From Trichobilharzia szidati (Eukaryota > Platyhelminthes > Trematoda > Strigeidida > Schistosomatidae), in the NCBI GenBank assembly GCA_944472155.2, contig OX235277.1:37272804-37336803 (forward strand): 64,000 nt of DNA, written 5' to 3'. Below the pieces are notes generated by a model. The model did no database searches. It saw only the letters and a program-made list of their open reading frames with translations, and was not told where the DNA came from. The position numbers were made by a program, and so were the translations under genes. Every line of letters begins with the position of its first letter. The stretch's first letter is position 1. Below are positions 1 to 11,217 of this stretch, piece after piece.

Positions 1-172
1 GCATGCATTAACACACAACCACACAATAGGGTGGATGGGACAGAGTCGAAATCCTAAAAGGTAATATAAGTAGATGGAGAGAAAAGTGGTTGATTACTGA
101 ATCCTGCCTGGTTCATCGAGTCTACCTACACCCAACACATGCAACAGTAATGACTCAACGCAAATACGGGAG

Positions 173-559
173 ATATGGAAGATACTATTACTACCAGTCA
201 AATCAGAGGAGGATAATAAATAATCTCAAAATTCTACTTCAATTCACGTACACTATAAAATTCTAACAAGTTACCTATTTTGACTATAAAAACACTCTTC
301 TTATTTCCCATCTGATTGTACTGGATTGATAACACTAATACTATTTCTGAATGTATATTATATTATATTGATTTTTTTCAAATGTCTAATCATCAATTCC
401 ACTCATGTATATAAACAAAGCAAGAAAGTTGTGTTAGTGAGTGACTTGATATGATTATGAGCAGCAATAGTTTGTGCTTGAAACGTGGTCATCAGTAAAT
501 ATTACTGTATAACAGTACTGTGTGAGACTTTATCAAGATAAAATCTTATCTATAATGGA
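173..559. repeat. Dispersed repeat, copy 1 (unknown class)
   Basis: A stretch of about 387 bases that matches 49904-50288 in the same orientation over its whole length with scattered mismatches and small indels. Both begin with ATACGGGAGATAT and end at ATAATGGA. Both hold a TATA-like box (TATATAAAC here, TATTTAAAC in the other) followed by GTGAGTGA. No coding potential. Promoter-like content and sharp ends would fit a solo LTR or a non-autonomous element, but I see no TG...CA ends and do not name a family. Confidence 0.75.
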
Positions 560-1240
560 GTTTAAGCAGGCCGCCTAAGTTTTTCTGTCCGTACAAAGTG
601 TGTATAAACTCTATTTTGAATAGAGTCATTTCATGAAATGTATTTGAACGGCTTAATATAAAATATCGCATATTTCAATAAAAGTTGTGCAAATATTACA
701 TATAATTTGTTTTGTATATTAGTACCAAGATATACCAATAGATTAAAGACTATAGAAATAGTTTTTTTTTTAAATATGTTTATTACAATAGATATAATGA
801 CCTATAAATTCTAAAAAAAAAACATCCGACACATTCCTGCTCAAGGTTGTTGTGACTAGTTTTTCTTGAGGTCAATCTAACAAGTTTACTTACCGCCTAC
901 TCTGGCTGCATATTTTTGCTTTCTCTAGTCCAGTGGTTATCTATGCTTTAGAGTACAATTAACTTATAACTATTCTTTTTGTTCTCTGTTTCTATGGCAA
1001 AAAGTACGCCAACTATACACATATGGTCGGCCTTCAATTTTCAGACAACGCATTCCTAAACTCTGTCCATTTTACTAGATATGGGGAGGTAGGATGTGAC
1101 TGGCTACCAACCCTATCCTGTAAAAAAATTTCTGAAAGACTTGAAGCCTTAGGTCCTTCTTGAAAGACAAGCAACGGGAAAAAGTGACGATTGGGATGAT
1201 CAATACATCTGTTTGAAATAACAGGCGAAAGATTTCGATA
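560..1240. other. AT-rich DNA, nothing recognised
   Basis: Contains T and A homopolymers (around 760-775 and 812-823). The 69-codon minus-strand open frame at 1034-1243 resembles no family and has no supporting context. Confidence 0.6.
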
Positions 1241-1330
1241 CATACAGATTTGTCAGATGGATGTAACGTCTCACTACAGTGATGTGGGTTCGAATCTCTG
1301 AAGGTGGGAGGGGGGTGACGTCAATTCCTT
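1241..1330 (+). repeat. tRNA-like SINE head, decayed
   Basis: A pol III B-box-like motif (GGGTTCGAATCTC) lies at about 1287-1299 with a weak A-box-like stretch before it. A similar head, also with TTCGAATC/TTCGAGTC, is seen as an inverted pair at 9595-9840. Too worn to classify. Confidence 0.4.
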
Positions 1331-1399
1331 CGACATCCTAAAGGACCTACAAAGACCTATCTATCTTAAGGCAAAGGTGAGTGGACAGATAGCAAACTT

Positions 1400-2260
1400 T
1401 CACAGTGTTGTCCCAATAAGCAGAAAAAGAGATATCATCGCCTCTCTTATGACGAGAATGTGCGTCATATGTACTGAAGATGCATTGAGTAAGGAATTGG
1501 AACCCTTCGGACATATATTTTAATCAACAGTGGCTACCCAATCTCCTTCATCGTCAAGCATCTAAAGAGAAAGACCGATATTCTGTGAAAGCTGGATGTT
1601 CTGAAGAAACAACTAATTATAAGTCTGAAATTAGAGGAAGATACAATTACTGAAGGATCTCCGAAGCCACCCGTTGACAATGATTCGACGAGAGCTCTTT
1701 GCTGCATCTCTACACATCATCTTCTGTATATATGCTCTTAATTACTAAAACGTCAAAGAAAAGATACCACTATTATCAACTTCACTGCATATTTACCAAT
1801 TCACTTGCTTCTGCAGAGCTAAGCACATAGGCTGTACCCGGCAGGACATTGTCTAGAGGCTCCCATGAACACTTACTAATAAGGTTATCAAGAGGACGTA
1901 GAACAGTCGACAGGTCACGTAGTATCAGCAGAAATATCATTAACAATCAGATATAAACTACGATCAAGCCGTTTAAAAGGATTTCACCTAAATCATCTTC
2001 ATGCAGCTGGGGCCTTAGTAATCCATAAGAAGAAACCTGAACTTTGTGTTCAGAAACGCTTTATCCAGTTTCTTCTATTACGATGGCCTTAGTGCTGCTT
2101 TTGTGTCTTTTTTGTTTCCTTGATTAGCTGTGTAGTAGACTCTGTGTAATCCGTTTTATTATTTTTCATGTTTTGCTATCCATTTCCAGTCCTTTATTGT
2201 TTTGTTTCTCGTCATTTATTCCGAAATGATTATTCATCACTTAAGTAGTTAGCTGCCAAC
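1400..2260 (+). pseudogene. Penelope-like element, 3' part with GIY-YIG nuclease remnant
   Basis: Shifting frames on the plus strand read as the back half of a Penelope-like ORF. MTRMCVICTEDALSKEL (about 1449-1500) matches the segment following the reverse transcriptase. IYQFTCFCRAKHIGCTR (about 1793-1845) is the GIY-YIG-type start of the nuclease domain. KPELCVQKRFIQFLL (about 2035-2080) is the usual C-terminal segment. Several stops and frameshifts break it, and no reverse transcriptase core is left. It is a dead, 5'-truncated copy. Confidence 0.7.
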
Positions 2261-2334
2261 CCTCCTGATTACGTAACACTCTTCTCAATTTTTTCGACAT
2301 TATTAGTACTATCCAGTGATTTGATTAGTTATAG

Positions 2335-2605
2335 GGTTAGGGTTAGAAGACCATTGGAAAACTATCTGCGAGTACTGGACAGTTGTTTCGTCAGCCTGGT
2401 TCGGGACTCTTCCTCAGTATGCACCCTCCAATAGGGTTCGAACCAAGGACATTCTAGTTACAACGCTAACGAACTCGTAGACCACTAAGCCACTGGGATC
2501 CGATGCAGTGGTCACTTCATGAATTCCAACTTCTGCCAATTCATGACATGGCGCGGTCACTAGTGAATGTCATCGCTGGCAAGTATTTTTCTTCACACCC
2601 TACCT
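2335..2605 (-). repeat. Hammerhead SINE (family H), full-length, minus strand
   Basis: Family H is a ~260 bp tRNA-derived SINE: a head with A box and B box (GGTTCGAA), then a hammerhead-like motif (stem I GTACTG/CAGTAC, stem II GTCC/GGAC, GAAAC), then a tail ending near CATGATGAAATCC. Here all parts are present on the minus strand: tail at 2335-2370, motif at 2370-2420, B box near 2440, head to about 2560. The core reads CTGAGGAAGAG and stem II is disrupted, so the ribozyme is probably dead. A short TTAGGGTTAGGG run (2334-2346) sits in the tail. Confidence 0.75.
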
Positions 2606-2927
2606 GCTGTTGTTACTCCTATACTTTAACTTATTTTGTTACTAGTTGACAGTTGTGAAAAGAAGAGATCTCTTTACTAATTTATGTATTCCTTCGATGT
2701 TTTAGATGCGACTTACTGACTGAGGAGTACCAACAAGGGCGTCCTGCTGACTGCTTCCAACTATTTATTAACAATTTAGATATTTGCTATATTGTTAGGC
2801 TGTTCAAATCTATTGATCAAAAGATAATAGTCACATATTCATGCGCACTTGACCCTAAGAGTGTGGAGACCGGATCGGTTAGCGTTCCTCCACACTTTAC
2901 CAATCAAGAAATATATATATATATATA
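2606..2927. other. Spacer, no clear feature
   Basis: A plus-strand frame from about 2711 to 2930 is open and faintly recalls a reverse transcriptase segment (FQLFINNLDI), but without invariant residues I do not call it. A TA microsatellite lies at 2911-2927. Confidence 0.45.
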
Positions 2928-3078
2928 AATTGTAACCAGAGGTCCTGTGTTCGAACCTCGGTGGGTGCGTACTGCCGAAGAGTCCCAAACTAGGACGAAA
3001 CAACTTTCCAGTACTCCCAGGTTTTCCAGTGGTTCTCTAACTGATGTCAGCTCATGATGAGATCCTCCACGCAATATA
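2928..3078 (+). repeat. Hammerhead SINE (family H), 5'-truncated, plus strand
   Basis: Starts just before the B box (TTCGAACCTC), then the hammerhead motif at about 2966-3020 and the tail to CTCCACGCA. The core is CCGAAGA in place of CUGANGA (U4 changed to C), while stem II GTCC/GGAC and GAAAC are kept. It is flanked on both sides by TA repeats. Confidence 0.75.
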
Positions 3079-3096
3079 TATATATATGTACATGAA

Positions 3097-3301
3097 TGTG
3101 CGTCGGTGGCACAGTGGTTAGGACTCTCGCCGATCATGCACATGGTCCGCGGTTTGATCCCCTGCCGACGCACACCTGATATCTGTGGTCGGCCTGCAAA
3201 AATTTGGGCTACCGATATCACATGCTGAAAATTCCATACCTGTACCAAAAGATATGGTGTGGAATCAAGCTGTAATCAAAAAAATAAATAAATAAATAAA
3301 A
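3097..3301 (+). repeat. tRNA-derived SINE (family T1) with A-rich tail
   Basis: The first 72 bases (3100-3171) can fold as a tRNA: acceptor arms GCGTCGG and CCGACGC, an A box (TGGCACAGTGG) and a B box (GGTTTGATCCCC). The body runs to about 3280 and ends in AAAAAAATAAATAAATAAATAAA. A second copy on the minus strand at 42732-42930 shares head and body, so this is a dispersed SINE and not a tRNA gene. The tail suggests mobilisation by a partner recognising A-rich ends. Confidence 0.8.
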
Positions 3302-3880
3302 TAACAATCAGTTCTGTTGTGTGTGTATCAAAGTCTGACAGTGAGTGGAAATACTAAAGTGCGATAATATTGGTTTATACGACTATGAGTCACAATTGAG
3401 TTCATCAGATATATGAATGAATAACTAAATAAACAGAGGTAAACCTAAAGTTCAATAGACGGCGAGTGTGAAGTAGATGATTAGAAAATAAAGTACACAT
3501 ATACATTCGGCAGTGTGAATATGTGAATATAATATGATGAAGAAATAAGATGACTGAAATGTTGTCAAAGTAGTAGACTACATAAAACGCTAGAATATGA
3601 TCAAATGAAGTGAAACGAAATAAAACAAAAATGGAACATGGAATAAAGAAGGATAACAAAGTTGTTATGTCTATTATATAGTAGAAACCAAGCCAATGGG
3701 GTGGTAACGAAAGAGATCGTACATATTGTTTTTTTTTATACAAAGTTCTGGCTTTATGTTACGTTATGTATTACCAAAGCCTCTCTATACAAAGCAAATG
3801 CACTCATGTCCCTTTTGGTAAACTTTGTCAGACTTTGTTGACTATACCAAACGATGTGTGAGATACGGTGTCTTTGTCAG
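3302..3880. other. AT-rich DNA, nothing recognised
   Basis: A 112-codon minus-strand open frame (3405-3743) is an AT-rich, hydrophobic, low-complexity translation with no motif; I regard it as chance. Confidence 0.6.
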
Positions 3881-4104
3881 TATCTACAATATGTTGCAAT
3901 ATTGATCAATTAATTGATACCACCACGTTCTTCTTTGCTTAGCCGAACTGGGAGGTGCTCTAGAACGTGGAGGCGGGATACGAACGTCCTGTGTATCTAG
4001 CTTCTCAAGAGCAGGTGAACATATAAATACACATGGAATTTGACAATCGAGGTACCATTCCCTTGACATTAAGGTGCCCCAGTGGTTGGCTAGAGTAGAT
4101 TATT

Positions 4105-4680
4105 CGTGAATTGGCAGCAAAGGACGTTTTTCTCAATGATCTCATCAGACGACTTTTAAGTATCTCACTCACTGGCAGTGTCACGCCTAAATTCTGACTT
4201 TAGGTGCAACACTCTTTCAACTACTTTAGCAATCTCTGTATTTCTTCCAAGTAATTTGCTATTGGCCTCTACGAAGCGTAGTGGATACATGTTCTCTATG
4301 AATGTTTCTTTCATGTCGCTGAGTTCATCATCAACACTATCTTCACTACAAATTCTTGGGACACGTGTTGAGAGGAAAGGAATTAGATTCCTTTTTCTGT
4401 CTAAGGGATAGGACTGTAGAAACTGGTCAGTTGCCCTGTCCACGTCGATTTTCTGTAAACAGATCTTTTCAAAGAGCCGTCAGTTCTCCTTGTGAGTAGG
4501 ACATCGAGGAATGATATTTTTCCTTCACTTTCTTTTTCTGAAGTGAACTGGGTAACAGGATGCTCGTCACATTGAATACTTTCAGGATGTCATCGAAGTC
4601 GTAATTCACATCGTATATGATGAATGTGAGATCCACGTATCTTTTGTATAAGTTAAGCCCCTTTACCAATCTGCATTAAG
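4105..4680 (-). pseudogene. Penelope-like element, reverse transcriptase C-terminal fragment
   Basis: Two minus-strand frames (4469-4669, then 4165-4443) together read as the end of a PLE reverse transcriptase and the linker to its nuclease. LYKRYVDLTFI is the catalytic YVDD block with the second Asp changed to Leu. It is followed by the linker signature LSTRVPRICSEDSVDDEL. The frame is broken between the pieces and the GIY-YIG part is missing. A dead fragment, truncated at both ends. Confidence 0.75.
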
Positions 4681-4689
4681 TGAATTATA

Positions 4690-5255
4690 ATACTAGTAAT
4701 AATAATTAGCTTTATTCCGAAACAGCACTAATGTTACAGTGTAGAATTCTCGGCATTTGGCACAATATTGCATATTATTTACTCAATAACGGCTACAAGA
4801 ACAACAGAAATCATAACATGGTATAAGTAATCAGAATTAACGCTAGTAACTTTTTTTGGTATTAGCAGTAAGAATGCAGTAAAAATGTACTAAAAGGGTA
4901 AAACGATGATAATATTGTTAATAACTAAAATTATAAGAAATTTGAAATAATGTGACACCATAAATTACAAAATAGGAGAGGATCAAAGAGCCATTTCTTT
5001 CGCTAACTACATAGTAAGTTGTAAGTCTCACGCTTAAGACTACATCCACTATGTAGAACGTTGGTGAAATACGGCAGCGTTGTGTTTTTATACTTGATGG
5101 TGTGGAATATTCCCATATTATGAATTAAAAGTCAATCTGAACGAAGAATATTCTTTTGAATAATTTCTCTTCAGGTTCTTACAATTATAGAACATAATAT
5201 ATTTGTTGTCGTTACAATAAAGACCAGTTATGCGGCGGATACATTTTTAACGTAG
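4690..5255 (-). mobile_element. Non-LTR retrotransposon 3' end, minus strand
   Basis: On the minus strand it ends in GGAATAAAGC followed by TTA repeats (4690-4720), which looks like a 3' terminus with a polyadenylation-like signal. The part at 4940-5150 matches 8170-8370, where it lies just downstream of a decayed reverse transcriptase, so both are 3' ends of one family. The block 5128-5255 is repeated inverted at 6069-6196, and the terminal ~90 bases recur at 5728 and 6207. Confidence 0.6.
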
Positions 5256-5727
5256 AATAACAGATTAGTTATGGTGTGTCAAAATAAATAGTCGTATTTG
5301 TGTGACAAACGTGCTAGGCTGAATTCGATTACAAATAATGTTTGCCCTTCATGCAAACATTCTCTCAATACTATCGAATTTTCATTTATACTATCCGGAC
5401 TTATTATTAGTGATATTATCTCTTTTCTCAATATATGCCTCCACCTGTTTCATTTCACACATTCGTTATTTCATTATGAACCTCTCTCATTGCAGTCTTA
5501 CTATCTCCTGTTTAACGCAGACCACTTTGTACTAGCCACTCACCTGACACCTTTTATAACCTTGAACTGACTTGTCAATTTTCCTACCCCACACTCTACA
5601 AATATAATATGATTAATCACCACCGTTGTCTCCCGTTTTACAATATTTTGTAGTCGATTTCAACCCAGCACATTTGTCTCAAATATTATTTATTTCGACA
5701 CCCCATGAGTACTAATCTGTTATTCTA
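5256..5727. other. AT-rich DNA between inverted repeats
   Basis: Part of the ~815 bp interval between the inverted arms 5128-5255 and 6069-6196. The open frame 5298-5570 has no recognisable motif. Confidence 0.5.
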
Positions 5728-5985
5728 CGTAAATGATAATAATAATTTGCTTTATTCCAAAACAGTACTTGTGATACAGGATGGAATTCTCAGCAATTTT
5801 TACTACAGTATTGCATCCAGTTAGTACACTATCAATAAATAGAATTCTACATAGATTAAGGAAATCTGAGTTCATTATGACATGGCATGTCGGTAGCAAA
5901 GCCAAAGTTGAACAGTGTTTGAAGGTGTTAGAAAAGTGGGAGCTGTCATATTTACTGGCGTAAGCGAGAGAAAGAAACAAGGCAG
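5728..5985 (-). mobile_element. Non-LTR retrotransposon 3' terminus, second copy
   Basis: The low-coordinate end (5728-5825) repeats the terminus seen at 4697-4790: an AATAATAAT tail, then TTTGCTTTATTCCAAAACAG, a diverged match to CTTTATTCCGAAACAGCAC. The rest is unassigned. A purine-rich GAGAGA tract follows at 6000-6045. Confidence 0.5.
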
Positions 5986-6068
5986 CACATAACGGAAAAG
6001 AGAGAGAGAGAGAAAAGGAAAAGAAAGGAAGAAAATGTTGTACCTATAAATGATATGAGTTGGAAAGA

Positions 6069-6196
6069 CGTAAAAATGTATCCTCCGCATAACTGGTCTT
6101 TATTGTAACGACAACAAATACATTATGTTCTATAATTGTAAGAACCTGCAGAGAAATTATTGAAAAGAATATTCTTCGTTCAGATTGACTTTTTAC
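6069..6196 (+). repeat. Inverted copy of 5128-5255
   Basis: The reverse complement of this block is nearly identical to 5128-5255; both share AACTGGTCTTTATTGTAACG (as read here) and the flanking GAATATTCTTCGTTCAGATT. The arms are ~128 bp each. Confidence 0.75.
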
Positions 6197-6204
6197 ACTT
6201 GAGT

Positions 6205-6300
6205 GAATAATAATAATAATAATAATTTGATTTACTCCAGAACAACATTAATGTTACAGTGAGAAATTTCCAGCATTTGATACAGTATCGCAACTAATTT
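6205..6300 (-). mobile_element. Non-LTR retrotransposon 3' terminus, third copy
   Basis: An AATAATAATAATAAT tail then a diverged match to the 4697-4790 terminus (ACATTAATGTTACAGTG is nearly shared). Abuts the inverted arm at 6069-6196. Confidence 0.55.
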
Positions 6301-6363
6301 TATCGAAAAACACTACAAAACAATTGTTTCATACATTTCGTTCCCTTGATAAATTTCGATAGA

Positions 6364-8010
6364 GAAAGAAAGACCAGATTTGCAGTATAAAACGATATCA
6401 TCATTCTATTCCACAGGTTCTCATCAGCTGCCATAGACTACCTGAAATTACAATGGTTATATAGATGATAATAACATACTTTAATTTTTAAATGGTAGTC
6501 GAAATGAAATACTATAAAATTGACACATCCAAAATGTAAGGATTACAATTTTTTAGTTTAAGTTTTCATCATCAATTTATACGCTTTCAAAGTAGAAAAG
6601 TGGGGGAGGGGTAAGACAGAAAACAGAAAAAATTAACAAACACTGTTCGCTGGTAGGTTCACATAGCAACTCAAAAAACAAAAGCGGTTACAGTTTACAA
6701 GTTTGAGATTTTTTTCAGTGAGTTGAGATTACTGAATTAGATGACTAATTAATGTAATCAAAATGAAAATTCAGTTACCAAGGGAGTGAGAGGTTAATCA
6801 TACTCTCTTTCTGCATGCATAAGTCTGGTTTAAATCGTTTGATTGCGATCGCTTCGTCAAATCGTAGTAAATTTGCTGTTCTTTGTCTATTTAATATTTT
6901 GAAGGACTTTGGAATCTCTACGAGATGACCAGTATCAACAATAAGTCTGATAATTGCACATTGAGAATATTTACTTCCTTTCAGGCACACGTTTCTTGTA
7001 ATATGTTCAGAAAACTGGATAGAAGCCCTTCTTTCCGTCCTTCCAATGTACTTGCTTGGGCAAGTGCACGTAAATTCATAAACGCAGTTGTAGGTGACAT
7101 CAGCAGGGTATTCATCCAGTTTTGAGTGGCTTATAGAAGAAGTAGTTTTTTATAAAGTTATGAGTTTAGCTGCAGGGAAGCTTCTTTTTACTGAACCTTT
7201 CATTCTTTTGTCAATCCTTTGTGACCTTGTATCTCCTTTGAATGGGAGACAAATAAACACCTTCTTCTTTGCTACAGTTGGGTGTTTTTTCTCTATCTTT
7301 TCCTCTACTATACTTTTGGGTATCCAATTTTTCTTAGGCATTTCTCAACGAAACCTAATTCTTCCTGCAACTTGTTCGGCGAACATAGCTTCCTGGCTCT
7401 GTCGTACAGTGTCCGTACTAATCCCGCTTATAGCTTATAGGTCAGAAGCTGTGCTAGTGAAGGTAATGTCCAGTCCAGGTTTCTTTTCTGTAGATGGACT
7501 TTTCAACCATTCCATCGTTTCTTCTCTTTACATTTAGATCCAGGAAATTGAACTCGTCGTTGTGTTCATATTCCATAATGAATTTAATGTTTGGGTGGAT
7601 CTCATTAAGGCGGTCAAATAATACGGATGCCTCACTCATGTTGCTGCAAACAACACACGTATTATCGTCATATCGACGATAGTATGTTGTTTCATTGATA
7701 GCATCATTCAGTCGCGTCTGTTCCAGATAAGCCATGAAGATGTCGGCTAGAATAGGTCCTAGAGGTGAACCCATGGTGACATGGTTAATTTGTCGGTATA
7801 AATTGATGATGAAAACTTAAACTAAAAATTGTAATCCTTACATTTTGGTTGAGTCAATTTTATAATATTTCTTCTCTAATACCACTTAATGATTAAAGTA
7901 TATTATTATCATCTATATGACCATTGTAATTTCAGGTAGTCTGCAGCTGATGAGAGCCTATGGAATAGAATGATGATATTATTTTATACTGCAAATCTGG
8001 TCTTTTTTCT
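6364..8010 (-). mobile_element. Penelope-like element with inverted terminal repeats
   Basis: A 219-base block at 6364-6582 is repeated as its reverse complement at 7798-8010 with few mismatches. Between them, three minus-strand frames make up the 3' half of a PLE. 7454-7774 starts at MGSPLGPILADIFMAYLE and includes a damaged catalytic block, YRRYDDNT. 7150-7341 is the linker with FICLPFKGD and FPAAKLI. 6775-6990 is the C-terminal nuclease end with AIAIKRFKPDLCMQKES. The fingers part of the reverse transcriptase is missing. Inverted pseudo-LTRs around a 5'-truncated copy are a known PLE insertion form; this copy is non-coding. Confidence 0.85.
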
Positions 8011-8091
8011 CTAATGAAAAACAATTGTAGAGATAATATTACATGATTATTTATAGTAGTTGTTATTTGGTGTTTGTAATGGCAGTGAAGT

Positions 8092-8140
8092 CATATATAT
8101 ATATATATATATACATATATATATGTATATATATAAATGC
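8092..8140. repeat. TA-rich microsatellite
   Basis: Near-pure alternating TA/TATA with short interruptions, palindromic and able to extrude a hairpin. Confidence 0.9.
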
Positions 8141-8164
8141 AAAATAATGATGTTAGTAGCTAAG

Positions 8165-9560
8165 ACTGTCGGTTAATTGAGATGGTGTCACCATAGATTA
8201 CAAATAGGAGATAATAAAAGAGTGGATTATTTGCTGACAACGTACTAATTCATAGCAAACACGCTTAACATTGTCTCTATCTCACAGAACACTGCCCAGA
8301 TATGGTGTCGTTGAGATCCTATACTTGGTAATACGAGCATAAAGTCTTTTGTACTGACTTCTAGTTCTATCAGATGAGATGCAGGGGAAGAGTTGAGAAT
8401 TGAGGGTGTTGAGGGACAGACAATATATATTTAGTGCGTGACGCTTGAATGTCTTACTATTCGGTCGAACTCTGCTACGTCGTAAAGACTTCTAATAGGA
8501 CATGGGATACTGGTTTCTCTCAATGCACTCGAGAATGAAGTCCAAAGAAATTCTCGCTTCACTGAGCCTTGCACTGTACGTCAGATACTCATTGAGCACC
8601 TTTAACGCAAATTGCTGCTTCAAAGATTAGATCAGATTTAGACCATTTCTCACATGAGTTCAGAGGTCTATCAGCTAATGTAGCAACAAGTTGATAAGGT
8701 TTCATACCGCTTTGCCTAATAACAACCTTTAATACCCTTCTGAAAATGACATAGTCCTATTTCAGTAACCCAGGAAAGACTGAGGGGAAGAAGTAAACTA
8801 CAACAGGTAAGACACAAGAGTTAACAAATTATAAAAGCACAGGTTGAGTGATTCCAAATTGTTTTAGCTTCTTAATGTAGTACCTGAGACGGAACATTGT
8901 CTTGGCAATCGACGAAATATGGGTTGACCAAGTAAGGTAATAGGATAGAACTATACCAAATAGTTTCTATTCCAATCCGCTCTATGCTAAAAATACCATG
9001 TGTACTGACCAGTCGTTGTAGATCACGTTTATGTCTAAAGAAGAAGTCAATAGTCTGGCATTTTGAGGGATTTAACGTTAGACCATTTGGCTTAGACCAC
9101 TGACTGATATCCGACAGAAAACAATCAAGTTTGTAACAGTCAGATTGGGAATTGACAGGAAGCGAGATGGTTAGATCATCATCGCATTCGACAAAGTTGA
9201 TTTCGGTAGAAAGATGTAAATCATGTAAGAAGAAAGAAGAAAGAAAGGGAGAGAGAACAGCATTACTCTGAGGAACACTAGCTGCAGTAAGCAAGGCAGA
9301 AGAAGATTCACCCTTATACACAATATACTGTATTCTATTTGAGAAATAAGAATGGAACCATTTAACATTCGAGGAGTCAGTTAGCATAAGGGAAAGCTTA
9401 TTTAACAAAAGGCAATGATTTGAGCATCCGAGAGAAGCATGAAGGAGACAGTATGAAAAGCTGGTTGAAAAAGAACAGAGTGGAAGCTTTATATTCCACT
9501 CAACAGTCAAAGAACAAATGATAATGATGAGAAGAATGAATTGGATACTTGAAAGCAATC
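8165..9560 (-). pseudogene. CR1-like non-LTR retrotransposon, RT remnant and 3' end
   Basis: The minus-strand frame 8872-9558 (228 codons) reads as a worn reverse transcriptase. VPQSNAVLSPFLSSFFLHDL corresponds to the usual VPQG.VLSP block and VECDDDLTIS to the (F/Y)ADD catalytic block, with the Ala replaced by Asp. SKPNGLTLNPSKCQT follows as expected. The 3' side (8165-8870) has no long frame, and its last 200 bases match the 3' end at 4940-5150. Neither the endonuclease nor the N-terminal RT is visible. Confidence 0.7.
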
Positions 9561-9594
9561 TGCAAGAAGTCTTGGGCCTAAATCTTGTGCTTGC

Positions 9595-9845
9595 TGACGC
9601 TTACCAGTCAGCAAGGTGTATTTTCAATCCCTTGAAGGAACTGATTTCCCTACAGAGATTCGAATCCGTGTCACTCGATTAGCTCAATAATAACGTCTCT
9701 AACTGCAGCACTACCGACGGGGGTTCGAGTCTGTGAGGGAAATGAGTTACTTCAAGGTAGCAGATACGTCTTGCTCACTGGCGAGTGCCAACTAGCACGA
9801 AACCGAGGTGGAAGGCTTCCTGCAGATTGCCCTCAACCATGATAC
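9595..9845. repeat. Inverted pair of tRNA-like SINE fragments
   Basis: A minus-strand B box (the plus strand shows GATTCGAATCC at about 9658) faces a plus-strand B box (GGGTTCGAGTCT at about 9720). The outer arms also match as inverted repeats: GGAACTGATTTCCC and CTTGCTGACGCTTACCAGTC on the left, GAAATGAGTTACTTC and TGGCGAGTGCC on the right. Same head-to-head layout as the hammerhead pairs further on. Confidence 0.5.
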
Positions 9846-9849
9846 TAGT

Positions 9850-10269
9850 TAGTGTTCAGTCTCAGAAGAATGAATATTGAGAGGGGATTCTTAAAGTGTC
9901 CGTCAGTATTCACTGGGAACAATTTTTTCTTGGTCTGAATGTATCTTATAGTCTCCCAAATATTCTAACTCTTGTCATTCAGAATTGCAGTTTAAAAGTG
10001 TTTTAGTTAAACTTTTTTAAATGCACAAATCTCCTTGAAAAGCAAGTAAACTGTATAATCTCAGACACCTTTTCCCTTGATAAATATGTACAAGGTGAAA
10101 TCAACAGAATGAAAAAATTAAGAGAGATTTTAGTTGGTTTGTTCATATGTACTTTAAATAAATTAAACGAAATAGAGATGAAGTTCTTGAAGTTGTACTG
10201 GGTAGTCGTATGACCAATCAGATCCACCAAGTTAGGTGATAGGACAAATACTTGCCGATGACATCGATC
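9850..10269. other. Nothing recognised
   Basis: AT-rich; the minus frame 10003-10230 has no known motif. Confidence 0.55.
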
Positions 10270-10490
10270 AGCGGTGGCGCTTTATATGTCACGAACTAAC
10301 TGAAGTTAGAATCCATGGGCTTTCCATCGGATTCTGTCCTACATTCTAGCTTCGTAATCTGAAGGTTCTGAGTCCAGTCCCCCGTGGAGATAATGGATGT
10401 GTACTGCTGGAAAATCCCAAATTAGGAGGAAAGAAATGCAAAGTACCCCTCAGCTTTCATTGGTTCTCCAAATGGCTTCATCTTGTGATC
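10270..10490 (+). repeat. Hammerhead SINE (family H), heavily decayed
   Basis: Head around 10290-10380 (GTTAGAATCCATGGG, B box worn to TGAGTCCAGTCCCC). The hammerhead motif is at about 10398-10445, where the core reads CTGGAAA and GAAAC has become GAAAG. The tail GGTTCTCC is at about 10460. Not functional. Confidence 0.6.
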
Positions 10491-11217
10491 TTTAGAGTTA
10501 CGAAAGGAGTGCTGATGTAGAGGATAAGAAGATAGTAGAAAAACGATAAGAAAGTCAAGATAATATTCTAACAACAGGAGACAAGGGTCAGGCAACAGAT
10601 CCTGTATTGAGAAAATCAACAGATATTTATAGATTTTTATGTACATTATTATTCGTTATTTTAGCAGAGAGGTAACGTTTTCTGATTGGTTTTTCTTGCT
10701 GAAGATTATTCTGTAGTGCTTGTGAGCGTTTCTTAGGAAGTTAGGCCATATATCTGCGAATCGTATTTGCACAGGTTAAGTCTGCTGTGATTGGTTGTTG
10801 AGTTCCTCAAGGTTAAGCTTTGTTATTGTTTCTTTCATGACGCCGATTCGGGACGCAACATTGACGTAAATTGCTGTCTAAAATTTTGGCTTGCAACCAG
10901 CTCTCACCACAATATTATTTTAAAACAAATAACAAAGAATCGCAAATGTTCAAGATTTGAGGAAAAGAGACGCGGTGTAGAGCGTGAGCTCGATGGCTAA
11001 TTGAAGAAAACTATCTTTATTAACCTACCATTCAGGGGTGATCAGATTATGCACTTGACAGCTCAAAGACCTCGGGCAGCTATCAAGCGCACATTCTACC
11101 CCACATCTCATTCCATCACATGCCGATCATTTTCGATCCCTGTGCTTACGAATAAAGGACGAAATTCTGTGAACTCTACTTCAAACTATATCTACAAGTT
11201 CTTCTGCAGTTGCGGTG

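Noticed and set aside
3100..3171. True tRNA gene
   Set aside because: The cloverleaf-like head continues into a body and A-rich tail that recur at 42732-42930; the anticodon arm is imperfect. It is a SINE head.
3405..3743. 112-codon minus-strand frame
   Set aside because: Hydrophobic, AT-driven translation without any motif; flanked by SINE and simple sequence.
5298..5570. 90-codon plus-strand frame
   Set aside because: Low-complexity, no family resemblance, overlapping a second frame of equal quality.
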